Origin: an uncultured Lachnospiraceae bacterium
GTDB lineage: Bacteria; Bacillota; Clostridia; Lachnospirales; Lachnospiraceae
Assembly (NCBI GenBank): GCA_905235585.1
Contig: CAJOME010000005.1
Location: 1-33,934 of the forward strand
DNA length: 33,934 nucleotides
Direction of reading: 5' to 3'
Of this stretch, positions 16,401 to 25,602 are shown one piece after another. How positions within the stretch are numbered: position 1 is the stretch's first letter; each line of letters opens with the position of its first letter. The notes under the pieces are model-generated. The model saw only the letters and a program-made list of their open reading frames with translations, had not been told where the DNA came from and searched no databases. Both the position numbers and the translations under genes were made by a program.

Positions 16401-16912
16401 AAATTGTCTTTGCCGAAGATATCCAGATATTCGAGCGCAGCCTTTTCAGCCTGATCCTTTAAGCCGCGCTTAAGGTCGCTTGCCACCTCTCCCGCCAGAC
16501 AGGCGGAGGTGCAGATGATGCCCTCATGGTATTTTCTGAGGGTGTCTTTATCGACTCTGGGCTTGTAGTAGTATCCGTCCACGAAGCCTATGGATACTAT
16601 CTTCATCAGATTCTGATACCCGGTGTTGTTTTCGGCGAGAAGGATCAGGTGGAAATATCTGTCATCTCCGTGAGAAGCCTCCTTATCAAATCTGGAACCC
16701 GGAGCGACATAGACCTCACATCCTATGACAGGCCTTATCCCCTGCGCCTGACATTCCTTGTAAAAGTCTATCACGCCGTACATCACTCCGTGATCTGTGA
16801 TGGCAGCGGCATTCATGCCGAGCTCCTTTACCCGTGAGACATATTCTTTTATTTTATTTGACCCGTCTAGCAGGCTGTACTCGGTATGAGTATGTAAATG
16901 AACGAATGACAT
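13457..16912 (-). CDS. dnaE: DNA polymerase III alpha subunit (DnaE)
   Basis: A 1151-residue replicative-type C-family polymerase. The N-terminal PHP domain (1-210) keeps the metal-binding set: HLHTHTEYSLLDG (H5, H7, D16), TDHG (D40, H41), E66, H88, C138, and NDCHY (D206, H208). E. coli DnaE has lost several of these. The catalytic palm shows GPGRGSAAG near 357 and PDIDVDF with aspartates at 398, 400 and 402. HhH and OB-fold regions follow (IGGMISDIVIRYTKKGDPLA in the OB fold). No N-terminal OB or inserted 3'-5' exonuclease is present, so it is DnaE and not PolC. The ATG has no Shine-Dalgarno sequence and a -10 box lies directly before it. Confidence 0.97.
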   Translation of the reverse strand: MSFVHLHTHTEYSLLDGSNKIKEYVSRVKELGMNAAAITDHGVMYGVIDFYKECQAQGIRPVIGCEVYVAPGSRFDKEASHGDDRYFHLILLAENNTGYQNLMKIVSIGFVDGYYYKPRVDKDTLRKYHEGIICTSACLAGEVASDLKRGLKDQAEKAALEYLDIFGKDNFYLELQDHLDGAQTLVNQDLIRLSQKHDIPLIATNDCHYTYPDDVKPHDILLCLQTGKKINDEDRMRYVGGQYYVKSEEEMRQLFSFVPEALENTQRIADRCNVEIEFHNTKLPHFEIPEGFADSLAYLKHLAYTGLKERYPDDDGTLKDRLDFELSVIENMGYVDYFLIVWDYINYARSHRIPVGPGRGSAAGAVLSYCLKITDIDPIKYSLLFERFLNPARVSMPDIDVDFAYEGRQQVIDYVVQKYGRSKCVQIVTFGTLQAKGVLRDVCRVMDLPYSRGDQLARLVPAELGITLSKALEENKEFRTLYDTDPEVREVVDMSMRLEGLPRHTSMHAAGILITPEDADNYVPLSRQGGGEITTQFTMTTLEELGLLKMDFLGLRTLTVIKDAVDAAVERHPGLTLDIDKIDMDDPAVLDYIGTGATDGIFQIESGGMQVFMKRLKPRSLEDIIAGIALYRPGPMDFIPKYIAGKNDPEHIEYDSDSLVPILDSTYGCIVYQEQVMQIFQRLAGYSLGQADNIRRAMSKKKQYVIDENRKTFIYGDSEQGIVGCVGLGVSEEAANKIYDSMNDFAKYAFNKSHAACYAVITMQTAYLKYYYPVEYMAALLTSFIDNTSRVSEYILVCRSMNIEILAPDINEGYGKFTATGERGIRYGMSAIKNLGWPAIEAILKERESGGPYTDIHDFMRRISGREVNKRAVENLIKAGALDSLPGNRKQKLIVAPDMMDDVAREKKNGIAGQMSLFDIMEDKGIDNPAAVRLPETDEYPDEIKLAFEKEVLGIYISGHPLDAYAELWKKHTTARSVDFMREEESAMPAVAEGSEQTIGGMISDIVIRYTKKGDPLAILTIEDLVGSVQVMIWPDQYKRYKELLEMDKKIFVSGRVRYEDERDASLSASTVFLFDEVPVKLYIRFENKDDYENNNKKLMSVLNSVDEGGDTVIVYLKETRQQKKLRIKIAASDAIEPLKEAFGDDNVAIV

Positions 16913-16918
16913 AGGATT

Positions 16919-16947
16919 AGTGTACCAAAATCTTACGGTAAAGCCAA
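16919..16947 (-). promoter_or_regulatory. dnaE promoter, placed for a leaderless transcript
   Basis: Minus-strand TTGGCT (16947-16942), a 17-base spacer, and TACACT (16924-16919). The start codon begins at 16912, only 6 bases past the -10, so transcription would begin at or next to the A of the ATG. Confidence 0.5.
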
Positions 16948-16960
16948 AGGGATGTTTTTT

Positions 16961-17006
16961 GGCGCACCTGCTGCGCGATCGCGACCCAAAGTACTGTGAA
17001 TAGTAA
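16961..17006. repeat. Dispersed repeat, copy B (upstream of dnaE and the HerA-like gene)
   Basis: GCGCACCTGCTGCGCGAT and GCGACCCAAA match the reverse complement of the core of copy A (4205-4257), while the adjoining TACTGTGAATAGTAAC matches copy A in the same orientation. The two modules are therefore in different relative orientation in the two copies. It lies between two divergent genes. Confidence 0.65.
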
Positions 17007-17084
17007 CGGGTTTTGTGCTATCATAGACAGGTATGTATGGACGATAGTGATCTGATCGATCGAAAGCACGCAGGAGGTATGATA

Positions 17085-18695
17085 ATGTATACAGACGGCA
17101 GGATACGCATCGGAATGAAAGAGGACGGGGAAAATATATACATCAACCCGTCTATGAGCTGCAGACACGGGCTGATAGCCGGAGCTACCGGCTCGGGCAA
17201 GACGATCACGCTCAAGGTTCTCGCCGAGTCCTTTTCTGAAATGGGAGTACCGGTTTTCCTTGCGGATGTAAAGGGTGATCTCGCAGGTATGTGCATGCCC
17301 GGCGTGGACAGTGAGGATATGCAAAGGCGTATAGAGAAGTTCAGATTATCCGAAGCGGGCTTTGATTATCACGGATATCCGACTGTATTCTGGGATATAT
17401 ACGGTAAGAAGGGCACACCGCTGCGCACCACGATATCCGAGATGGGACCCGACCTCATGTCGGCAGTGCTCGGTCTCAATGATCTGCAGACAGCGCTGAT
17501 GTCCATCATATATAAGATAGCGGACGATCAGGGGCTTCTCCTTATAGATACAAAGGATCTGAAAGCCATCTTAAACTACGTGTCCGAAAACCATAAGGTG
17601 TTTGAAGAGGACTACGGCAAGATCGCCCCTGTCTCCATCGCCGCTATCGTAAGAGAGGTGGTCGCGCTCGAGATGAGGGGCGCTGAGCAGTTCTTCGGCG
17701 ACCCCGCGATAAATATCATGGATTTCTTCTCTACCGGACCCGAAGGAAGAGGAGTCATAAATATCCTCGATTCGTCATCGCTGATAAACGATCCCACGCT
17801 GTATTCGATGTTCATGCTCTATCTCCTGTCGGAGCTTTTTGAGACCCTGCCCGAGGTGGGAGATCAGGCCAAGCCCAAGCTGGTATTCTTTTTTGACGAG
17901 GCACACCTGCTCTTTAGCGGAGCGTCAAAGGATCTTCTTATAAAGATAGAGCAGGTAGTCAAGCTGATACGTTCAAAGGGTGTGGGTGTATATTTCGCGA
18001 CTCAGAATCCCTCAGACATACCCGACGGTGTGCTGAACCAGCTCGGCAATAAGATCGAGCACGCGCTCCATGCTTATACTCCGGCGGAGCAGAAGAAGGT
18101 AAAGGCTGCGGCGGAGGGACTCAGGGCAAATCCCGACTTTAATACATATGAGACCCTGATGGCACTCGGTACCGGCGAAGCCGTGGTATCTTTTCTTGGC
18201 GAGGACGGAGTGCCCGGTCTCGCGCAAAAGGTGTCCATACTTCCTCCGCAGAGCCAGATAGGAGAGATAAGTGATGCGACAAGAGATTCGGAGATAAAGA
18301 GCTCAGATATCTATACTAAGTACGCGGAGTCAAATGATCCCGACTCGGCGTATGAGTTTCTTAAGAGAAAGGGTGTAGAGGACGAAGAAGCTAAGGCCGC
18401 GGCGGAAAAGGCGGCAGCAGATGAAAAAGAAGCGCTCAAGGCGCAGCAGGCTGCAGAGAAGGAGGCACAGAAGGCTAAAGAAAAGGCTGAAAGAGAAGCC
18501 GAGCGTGAAAAGGAAAGAGAGAGCCGAAGGGTGAAATCCGCAGCCAAATCCGTCGGCAATTCCGTGGCAGGTACGGTAGGCAGAGAGGTCGGCAAGTCCG
18601 TGGGATCATCCTTCGGTAAGTTCGGCAAGACCCTCGGCGGCAACATGGGTGCCAGCATAGGACGCGGTATCATCGGTACGCTTTTCAAGCTCTGA
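17085..18695 (+). CDS. HerA-like ATPase of the DUF853 (YjgR-like) type
   Basis: A 536-residue P-loop ATPase. Walker A GATGSGKT is at 33-40, VFLADVKGDLAGM follows, and Walker B with an acidic pair is KLVFFFDEAHLLF at 265-277. FATQNPSDIPDGVLNQLGNK is the arginine/sensor region typical of this family. After residue 430 comes a long Ala/Lys/Glu coiled coil, then a Gly/Ser/Val-rich tail of about 55 residues. I start at 17085 because AGGAGG lies 7 bases before this ATG; the ATG at 17079 is only one base from that site. HerA relatives pump or remodel DNA, but the role of the stand-alone DUF853 type is not established to my knowledge. No NurA-like nuclease is adjacent, so I do not call it a defence system. 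Confidence 0.85.
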   Translation: MYTDGRIRIGMKEDGENIYINPSMSCRHGLIAGATGSGKTITLKVLAESFSEMGVPVFLADVKGDLAGMCMPGVDSEDMQRRIEKFRLSEAGFDYHGYPTVFWDIYGKKGTPLRTTISEMGPDLMSAVLGLNDLQTALMSIIYKIADDQGLLLIDTKDLKAILNYVSENHKVFEEDYGKIAPVSIAAIVREVVALEMRGAEQFFGDPAINIMDFFSTGPEGRGVINILDSSSLINDPTLYSMFMLYLLSELFETLPEVGDQAKPKLVFFFDEAHLLFSGASKDLLIKIEQVVKLIRSKGVGVYFATQNPSDIPDGVLNQLGNKIEHALHAYTPAEQKKVKAAAEGLRANPDFNTYETLMALGTGEAVVSFLGEDGVPGLAQKVSILPPQSQIGEISDATRDSEIKSSDIYTKYAESNDPDSAYEFLKRKGVEDEEAKAAAEKAAADEKEALKAQQAAEKEAQKAKEKAEREAEREKERESRRVKSAAKSVGNSVAGTVGREVGKSVGSSFGKFGKTLGGNMGASIGRGIIGTLFKL

Positions 18696-19630
18696 TGAAA
18701 AAAGGCGGGGTATTTAATGTAGCGGCGCTCCTGCTCTGCGCTATGATATGGGGCTTTGCTTTTTCGGCGCAGTCAGTGGGTGCACAGTATGTGGGACCGT
18801 GGACATTTCTTGCGGCAAGGGCGTGGCTCGGAGTGCTCACGCTCATAGTCTTTATCGGCATAAGAAAGCTTATAGTCAGGTATACGGAGGAGGGGCGCAT
18901 AGCCGGAGCAGATGCAAAGCTTGAGGGCAGGACATCAGACGGCGACCTCAGGCTCATTATCATAGCAGGAGCGGTAACGGGGACACTGCTTTGCCTTGCA
19001 TCTGTGGTTCAGCAGGCAGGCATCGTCTATACCTCGGTCGCAAAGTCAAGCTTTATCACTGCCTTGTATGTAGTCCTTGTACCTATATTATCCATGGCCT
19101 TAGGCAGGAGGATAGGAGCGCGTATCTGGATAGCGGTCATGCTCAGCGTGGCGGGGCTTTATCTTTTAAGCTTCGCCGGTGGATTCGAGGCAGTAAACAC
19201 AGGCGATCTGATGATGGTCGGCTGCGCATTTCTTTTTTCTCTTCAGATCATATGCATCAACCATTTCGTAAACAGACTTGACGGGCTGATGCTCTCCTGC
19301 TTTGAGTTTTTCTTTGAGGCGCTCATCGCAAGCGCAGGTATGCTTATATTCGAAAAGCCGGAGATGAGCTCACTGCTGCCGGCTCTGTCCGCGATACTCT
19401 ACGCAGGCATCATGAGCAACGGTGTGGCATATACCCTTCAGATCATAGGACAGAGGAATTTCGATCCCACGATCGCGAGTCTCTGCATGTGTATGGAGAG
19501 TGTGTTCGGGGCGATAGGAGGCTTTATGCTTTTGGGGCAGACCCTTACGGCGAGAGAGATCCTGGGCTGTACCCTGATGTTTGCCGCGATCCTTATGGCG
19601 GAGATTCCGGTAGGACGAAAAAAAATATAA
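18695..19630 (+). CDS. EamA/DMT-family transporter
   Basis: A 311-residue membrane protein with about ten hydrophobic helices in two EamA repeats. The N-terminal repeat begins ALLLCAMIWGFAFSAQSVGA and the second has ALSAILYAGIMSNGVAYTLQ. Members export or import amino acids, nucleotides or other small metabolites; the substrate cannot be read here. An insert of about 20 hydrophilic residues (YTEEGRIAGADAKLEGRTSD) lies between the second and third helices. The start codon overlaps the HerA-like stop by one base (TGATG), so translation is coupled. Confidence 0.88.
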   Translation: MKKGGVFNVAALLLCAMIWGFAFSAQSVGAQYVGPWTFLAARAWLGVLTLIVFIGIRKLIVRYTEEGRIAGADAKLEGRTSDGDLRLIIIAGAVTGTLLCLASVVQQAGIVYTSVAKSSFITALYVVLVPILSMALGRRIGARIWIAVMLSVAGLYLLSFAGGFEAVNTGDLMMVGCAFLFSLQIICINHFVNRLDGLMLSCFEFFFEALIASAGMLIFEKPEMSSLLPALSAILYAGIMSNGVAYTLQIIGQRNFDPTIASLCMCMESVFGAIGGFMLLGQTLTAREILGCTLMFAAILMAEIPVGRKKI

Positions 19631-19634
19631 GGGC

Positions 19635-19663
19635 TTGACATCGGGTTGTGCGGGGGTTATTAT
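19635..19663 (+). promoter_or_regulatory. groESL promoter
   Basis: TTGACA (19635-19640), a 17-base spacer, and TATTAT (19658-19663); TATACT at 19661-19666 is an alternative with a 20-base spacer. The CIRCE operator follows 11 bases later. Confidence 0.75.
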
Positions 19664-19674
19664 ACTTGACGTGG

Positions 19675-19701
19675 TTAGCACTCGGGTCAAATGAGTGCTA
19701 A
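19675..19701 (+). promoter_or_regulatory. CIRCE operator (HrcA binding site)
   Basis: A perfect TTAGCACTC - 9 bases - GAGTGCTAA inverted repeat. This is the canonical site of the heat-shock repressor HrcA, placed between the promoter and groES, so groESL should be induced by heat or misfolded protein. Confidence 0.98.
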
Positions 19702-19751
19702 CAACAAAAAAGCAGGTAAATAAATATAATCATATAAGGAGGCAAATTATT

Positions 19752-20039
19752 ATGAAACTGAAGCCATTAGGTGATCGTGTAGTACTTAAGCCTATCGAGG
19801 CTGAAGAAACGACAGCATCAGGGATAGTGATCCCCGGTAAAGAGAAGGAAAAACCCCAGCAGGCAGAAATCCTTGAGGTAGGCCCCGGAGGAGTCATTGA
19901 CGGTAAAGAGGTCAAGATGACCGTAAAGAAAGGACAGAAGGTCATCTACAGCAAGTATGCAGGTACAGAAGTAGAGCTCAAGAAGGACGAGAAGGTCATC
20001 ATCGTAAAGCAGAGTGACATCCTCGCAGTCATAGAATAA
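19752..20039 (+). CDS. groES: Co-chaperonin GroES
   Basis: A 95-residue heptameric lid of the GroEL chamber. It begins MKLKPLGDRVVLKP, contains the mobile loop region EETTASGIVIPGKEKEKPQQ, and ends in the usual VKQSDILAVIE. I start at 19752 with AAGGAGG upstream; an in-frame ATG at 19695 lies inside CIRCE and is not credible. It is cotranscribed with groEL under HrcA control. Confidence 0.98.
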   Translation: MKLKPLGDRVVLKPIEAEETTASGIVIPGKEKEKPQQAEILEVGPGGVIDGKEVKMTVKKGQKVIYSKYAGTEVELKKDEKVIIVKQSDILAVIE

Positions 20040-20050
20040 TAGGGAGGTAA

Positions 20051-21685
<1,635 letters not shown>

Positions 21686-21706
21686 GCGCATAATACAGGA
21701 TGATAA

Positions 21707-21748
21707 AAAAGAAGTCCCCGCGATCACGCGAGGGACTTCTTTTTTTTT
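21707..21748. terminator. Bidirectional terminator between groEL and the dehydrogenase
   Basis: AAGAAGTCCC pairs with GGGACTTCTT, extended by CGCG/CGCG around a short loop. The stem is flanked by A-runs on the left and T-runs on the right, so it can terminate groEL on the plus strand and the convergent dehydrogenase on the minus strand. Confidence 0.92.
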
Positions 21749-21763
21749 CAGACTGTGAACGGA

Positions 21764-22783
21764 TTATACGGTCACCTCGTTTTTGCAAACTCCCGTTGCG
21801 AGATATTCCTTTATATTTGAAAGGGTGGTCTGCGCTATGTTCACCAGAGCTTCATGAGTAAGGAAAGCCTGATGGGAGGTTACGATCACGTTAGGCATCG
21901 AGATAAGCCTTGCGAGGGTATCATCTTCCAATATATGTCCCGATCTGTCCTCGAAGAAGATATCCGCCTCTTCTTCATACACATCCAGACAGGCGGCACC
22001 GATCTTGCGCTTCCTGATCCCGTCCAGCAGAGCATCGGCATCTATCAGGGCACCTCTTGAGGTATTTACGAGCACCACGCCCTTCTTCATCGCACGAATG
22101 CTTTTCTCATCCACCATATGATAGGTGTCATCGGTGAGAGGGCAGTGGAAAGAGATGATATCGCTCTTCTTCCATATCTGCTTCAGATCAACATACTCTA
22201 TGTCGCTGTCCTTTGCGGGAAATTTATCGTACGCGATCACATTCATGCCGAAGCCCCTGCATATATCTATGAATACGCGCCCTATCTTGCCGGTACCCAC
22301 TACACCCACGGTCTTGCCATGCAGGTCAAACCCCATGAGCCCGTTCAGGCTGAAGTTGAAATCCCTGGTGCGAATATATGCCTTGTGTATCCTTCTGATG
22401 GAGGTGAGGAGCAGCGACATCGCATGCTCCGCTACCGCATAGGGAGAGTAGGCAGGGACTCTTACCACACCGATCTGTCCCGCAGCATGCTTGATGTCTA
22501 CATTATTAAAGCCCGCGCATCTTAGGGCAACCAGCCTTACACCCTTTTTGGTGAGGGCATTTATCACCTTCTGGTTTACGGCATCGTTTACGAATACACA
22601 TACCACGTCATAGCCCTTGGCGAGCTTTACCGTATCCGGAGTGAGTCTGGTATCGAAATACTTGATCTCGAACTCCCCGTCCGTATTTGCCTCATCAAAA
22701 GAAGCTATATCATAATCCTTCGCATCAAAGAAAGCGATCTTTGTTTTTACCCTGCTGCTCCCGGTTTCACCTTTTTTACTCAT
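21764..22783 (-). CDS. D-2-hydroxyacid dehydrogenase, probably D-lactate dehydrogenase
   Basis: A 339-residue NAD-dependent enzyme that most likely reduces pyruvate to D-lactate in fermentation. RCAGFNNVD (89-97) and VPAYSPYAVAEH are typical of the D-lactate branch. The Rossmann motif is GTGKIG at 163-168, and the catalytic triad R243, E272 and H304 has the spacing of known D-lactate dehydrogenases. An acidic residue after the second beta strand (AYDKFP) indicates NAD. AGGAGG precedes the ATG by 7 bases. A close relative such as hydroxyisocaproate dehydrogenase cannot be excluded. Confidence 0.88.
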   Translation of the reverse strand: MSKKGETGSSRVKTKIAFFDAKDYDIASFDEANTDGEFEIKYFDTRLTPDTVKLAKGYDVVCVFVNDAVNQKVINALTKKGVRLVALRCAGFNNVDIKHAAGQIGVVRVPAYSPYAVAEHAMSLLLTSIRRIHKAYIRTRDFNFSLNGLMGFDLHGKTVGVVGTGKIGRVFIDICRGFGMNVIAYDKFPAKDSDIEYVDLKQIWKKSDIISFHCPLTDDTYHMVDEKSIRAMKKGVVLVNTSRGALIDADALLDGIRKRKIGAACLDVYEEEADIFFEDRSGHILEDDTLARLISMPNVIVTSHQAFLTHEALVNIAQTTLSNIKEYLATGVCKNEVTV

Positions 22784-22856
22784 AACGGAACCTCCTGAGA
22801 AAGTGCTGTTCGTTCTAATATAACATACTGCGTAGGAAATAGCGACAGACTTCCGA

Positions 22857-22885
22857 TTGCGTGAGGGTTGTCTTTGATATAAAAT
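22857..22885 (+). promoter_or_regulatory. Candidate pfkA promoter
   Basis: TTGCGT (22857-22862), a 17-base spacer, and TAAAAT (22880-22885), about 58 bases before the start codon. Confidence 0.5.
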
Positions 22886-22942
22886 AAATCTGTTGAGTAT
22901 AAGGAAGCGCCTCCTGCCGGGGTGCGAAAGGGAGTAGAGGAT

Positions 22943-23923
22943 ATGCCAAAGACAAAAAAAGAAAAAAAGGTCGCTATACTTACATCGGGAGGCGATTCCC
23001 CGGGTATGAACGCAGCCATAAGAGCTGTCACGCGGAAAGCCATATATAACGGATTTCAGGTGATCGGTATACAGAGAGGATATCAGGGACTGCTGGAAGA
23101 GGATCTTCTTGAGTTTGATGCCAGATCAGTCTCTGACACCATACAGCGCGGAGGCACCATACTAAGGACTGCGAGATCGGAGGAGTTTAAGACCGAAGAA
23201 GGCAGGAAAAAGGCTGCGGAGATATGCAGGAAGCACAGCATAGACGCAGTGGTGGTCATAGGGGGCGACGGCTCATACAGAGGTGCGCTTAAGCTTTCAC
23301 AGGAAGGCATCGGAGTAATAGGTCTTCCCGGCACCATCGATCTGGACATAGCCTGCACGGACTATACCATAGGCTTTGATACAGCCGTAAACACAGCCCT
23401 CGAAGCGATAGATAAGATAAGAGATACATCCTCGTCACATGAGAGATGCTCCATAGTCGAGGTCATGGGACGCAATGCCGGATATATAGCGCTCTGGTGC
23501 GGCGTGGCTTCCGGCGCAGAGGATATACTGCTGCCCGAGAAGTATAGCTATGACGAGCAGGAGATAATAAACCATATCATCGAGAGCCGCAAGACCGGCA
23601 AGACGCATCATCTGATAATAAATGCCGAGGGCATAGGACACTCCACCTCTATGGCAAGACGTATCGAGGCAGCTACCGGCATGGAGACGAGGGCGACGAT
23701 ACTCGGCTACATGCAGAGAGGCGGCGCACCTACCTGCAAGGACAGATACTATGCCTCCATTATGGGAGCCATGGCAGCCGATCTGCTTGCGGAGGGCAAG
23801 ATAAACCGTGTGATAGGTTTCCATGACGGAGAGTTCATGGACTTTGACATAGACGAAGCGCTCGCCATGGAGAAGCAGATACCCGAGTATCAGTATGAGG
23901 TGGCAAGGGCTCTGTCCATCTGA
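22943..23923 (+). CDS. pfkA: 6-phosphofructokinase
   Basis: A 326-residue PFK that phosphorylates fructose 6-phosphate in glycolysis. LTSGGDSPGMNAAIR (13-27), GGDGS at 107-111 with the glycine associated with ATP use in place of pyrophosphate, GFDTAVNT and VEVMGRNAGYIAL are present. The catalytic segment reads GTIDLDIACTD where the usual form is GTIDNDIxGTD: both catalytic aspartates (133, 135) remain, but Asn is Leu and Gly is Cys. I take the ATG at 22943 over a GTG at 22922 because the protein then has the usual N-terminus. It overlaps the next gene by one base. Confidence 0.93.
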   Translation: MPKTKKEKKVAILTSGGDSPGMNAAIRAVTRKAIYNGFQVIGIQRGYQGLLEEDLLEFDARSVSDTIQRGGTILRTARSEEFKTEEGRKKAAEICRKHSIDAVVVIGGDGSYRGALKLSQEGIGVIGLPGTIDLDIACTDYTIGFDTAVNTALEAIDKIRDTSSSHERCSIVEVMGRNAGYIALWCGVASGAEDILLPEKYSYDEQEIINHIIESRKTGKTHHLIINAEGIGHSTSMARRIEAATGMETRATILGYMQRGGAPTCKDRYYASIMGAMAADLLAEGKINRVIGFHDGEFMDFDIDEALAMEKQIPEYQYEVARALSI

Positions 23924-24663
23924 TGTCTGAGCGTCCGGGTAATAAAAAAATAAAAGAAGTCCGGGCTTTGTGTGAGCGGACATCCGCCAGACGCAAGACC
24001 GGGCTTTTTGTCGTAGAGGGCGAGCGCGGATGCAGGGAGATACCCGCATCGGATATACGTGAGATCTATGTATCCAAAGGCTATAAAAAGGATCATCCCG
24101 GGATAAATGAAGATTTCCTGCTGGATGATAAGGAATTTGCGAAGCTTTCCGATACACAGCATCCACAGGGCATACTGGTCACAGCTGCGCAGAGATCCTA
24201 CCATCTCGGCGACATCATGGGCGGAGAGCTCTATCTGCTGCTGGAGACCATACAGGATCCCGGCAATCTCGGGACTATATTCCGTACCGCAGAGGCAGCG
24301 GGAGCTACGGCTGTGATCATGAGCCGTGACTGCGCGGATGTATATTCGCCAAAGGTGGTGCGAGCTACCATGGGAGCCCTGTTCAGGGTTCCGTTCATAT
24401 ATACGGATGATCTGCGGGAGACCGTGGGAGCACTCAGACAGGACGGCGTGACGGTATATGCGGCTCATCTTGACGGGATACTGCTCAAGGATGTCAGTAT
24501 GTCACCCCGCAGGGCATTTATTATCGGTAATGAAGGCAGCGGCCTGTCGGACAGGATGGCAGAGGCGGCTGATATGATGATAAAGATACCTATGAAGGGC
24601 AGAGCGGAGTCACTCAATGCGGCGATATCCGCGGCGCTTTTATCTTATTGGAATACTATTTAA
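23923..24663 (+). CDS. SpoU/TrmH-family RNA 2'-O-methyltransferase
   Basis: A 246-residue SPOUT enzyme. An N-terminal substrate-binding part (1-100, with GLFVVEGERG) is followed by the knotted domain with QDPGNLGTIFRTAEAAG (motif 1), a middle VVRATMGALFRVP, IIGNEGSGLS (motif 2) and IPMKGRAESLNAA (motif 3), which bind SAM. It probably methylates a ribose in rRNA or tRNA; the site is unknown. The ATG overlaps the pfkA stop by one base. Confidence 0.9.
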   Translation: MSERPGNKKIKEVRALCERTSARRKTGLFVVEGERGCREIPASDIREIYVSKGYKKDHPGINEDFLLDDKEFAKLSDTQHPQGILVTAAQRSYHLGDIMGGELYLLLETIQDPGNLGTIFRTAEAAGATAVIMSRDCADVYSPKVVRATMGALFRVPFIYTDDLRETVGALRQDGVTVYAAHLDGILLKDVSMSPRRAFIIGNEGSGLSDRMAEAADMMIKIPMKGRAESLNAAISAALLSYWNTI

Positions 24664-24677
24664 CGGAGGGAAAGACA

Positions 24678-25472
24678 ATGACTATCGGATTTATCGGACT
24701 CGGAAATATGGCCAGGGCTATCATAGGAGGCATATTAAATAATGCCATAGTCTCTGAGGGCTCTGTCATAGGATATGACAAGATGCCCGCGGCAAGAAAC
24801 GCCGCTATAGAAAAATACGGCATAGCAATGGCTGACAGCAATACAGACGTGGTAAAGAGAGCAGATGTGGTCGTGCTCGCGGTAAAGCCGCAGGTCATAG
24901 GAGAGGTGATAGAGGAGATAGCTCCGGATGTCCCAAAGAACATCATCATCATCTCGATCGCTCCCGGCAAGAGCATAGAATGGCTCACAGAGAGATTCGG
25001 CAGGGAGGTAAAGATAGTCAGATGTATGCCAAACACTCCGGCACTGGTAGGCGAGGGCATGACCGGATACTGTGTGAGCAAGAGCGTCACCGCAGAAGAT
25101 AAGCAGATAGCCGAGAAGATACTGACATCCTTCGGAAGAGCGGAAGAGGTAAAGGAAGAGCTGATGGCAGCGGTCACTTCCGTATCCGGCTCGAGCCCCG
25201 CGTATGTATTCATTTTAATAGAAGCAATGGCGGATCAGGCGGTCGCGGACGGCATGACCAGAGCTCAGGCTTATGAGTTTGCGGCACAAGCCGTACTCGG
25301 ATCGGCAAAGATGGTGCTCGATACCGGCAGGCATCCCGGGGAGCTCAAGGACATGGTATGCTCTCCTGCCGGCACTACTATAGAGGCAGTCAAAGAGCTC
25401 GAAAGAGGTGGCTTCAGGGCAGCCATAGAGGATGCTATGCAGGCCTGCACGGAGCGTGCCCGGCAAATATAA
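24678..25472 (+). CDS. proC: Pyrroline-5-carboxylate reductase
   Basis: A 264-residue enzyme for the last step of proline synthesis, reducing pyrroline-5-carboxylate with NAD(P)H. The N-terminal Rossmann motif is GFIGLGNMA, then VVLAVKPQV, VRCMPNTPALVGEG, SGSSPAYVF and the C-terminal signature LKDMVCSPAGTTIEAV. I start at 24678, 7 bases after GGAGGG; an in-frame ATG at 24648 lies inside the methyltransferase gene. No terminator is visible after it. Confidence 0.96.
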   Translation: MTIGFIGLGNMARAIIGGILNNAIVSEGSVIGYDKMPAARNAAIEKYGIAMADSNTDVVKRADVVVLAVKPQVIGEVIEEIAPDVPKNIIIISIAPGKSIEWLTERFGREVKIVRCMPNTPALVGEGMTGYCVSKSVTAEDKQIAEKILTSFGRAEEVKEELMAAVTSVSGSSPAYVFILIEAMADQAVADGMTRAQAYEFAAQAVLGSAKMVLDTGRHPGELKDMVCSPAGTTIEAVKELERGGFRAAIEDAMQACTERARQI

Positions 25473-25602
25473 TATGTTAACAAAATATAGTTGTCCGTCC
25501 ACGCCTGTATGACGCGGAAACACTATATATAGACATGTCCGGAGACAGCATAAAAGCTGCATCGTTGACAAATATTTACAAATATGTTAAAAACTTGTTA
25601 CT
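25473..25602 (+). promoter_or_regulatory. Leader region and candidate promoter of the cell-wall hydrolase gene
   Basis: 130 bases without a gene. TTGACA (25565-25570), 17 bases, and TAAAAA (25588-25593) end 9 bases before the ATG at 25603. Upstream lies sequence with short self-complementary parts (CAGC-ATAAAA-GCTG near 25554) that matches no riboswitch class I know. No Shine-Dalgarno sequence precedes the ATG. Confidence 0.4.

Noticed and set aside
17013-17084. Upstream extension of the HerA-like protein
   Set aside because: The extension overlaps spacer sequence; AGGAGG seven bases before 17085 fixes a later start.
17085-19630. HerA-type anti-phage defence system
   Set aside because: No nuclease, Sir2, DUF4297 or similar effector adjoins the ATPase; its partner is an EamA transporter.
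25473-25602. Cyclic-di-AMP or cyclic-di-GMP riboswitch before the cell-wall hydrolase
   Set aside because: Short fragments such as GACGCGGAAACA look suggestive, but the conserved cores of these classes are not present in order, and a promoter candidate lies downstream of them.
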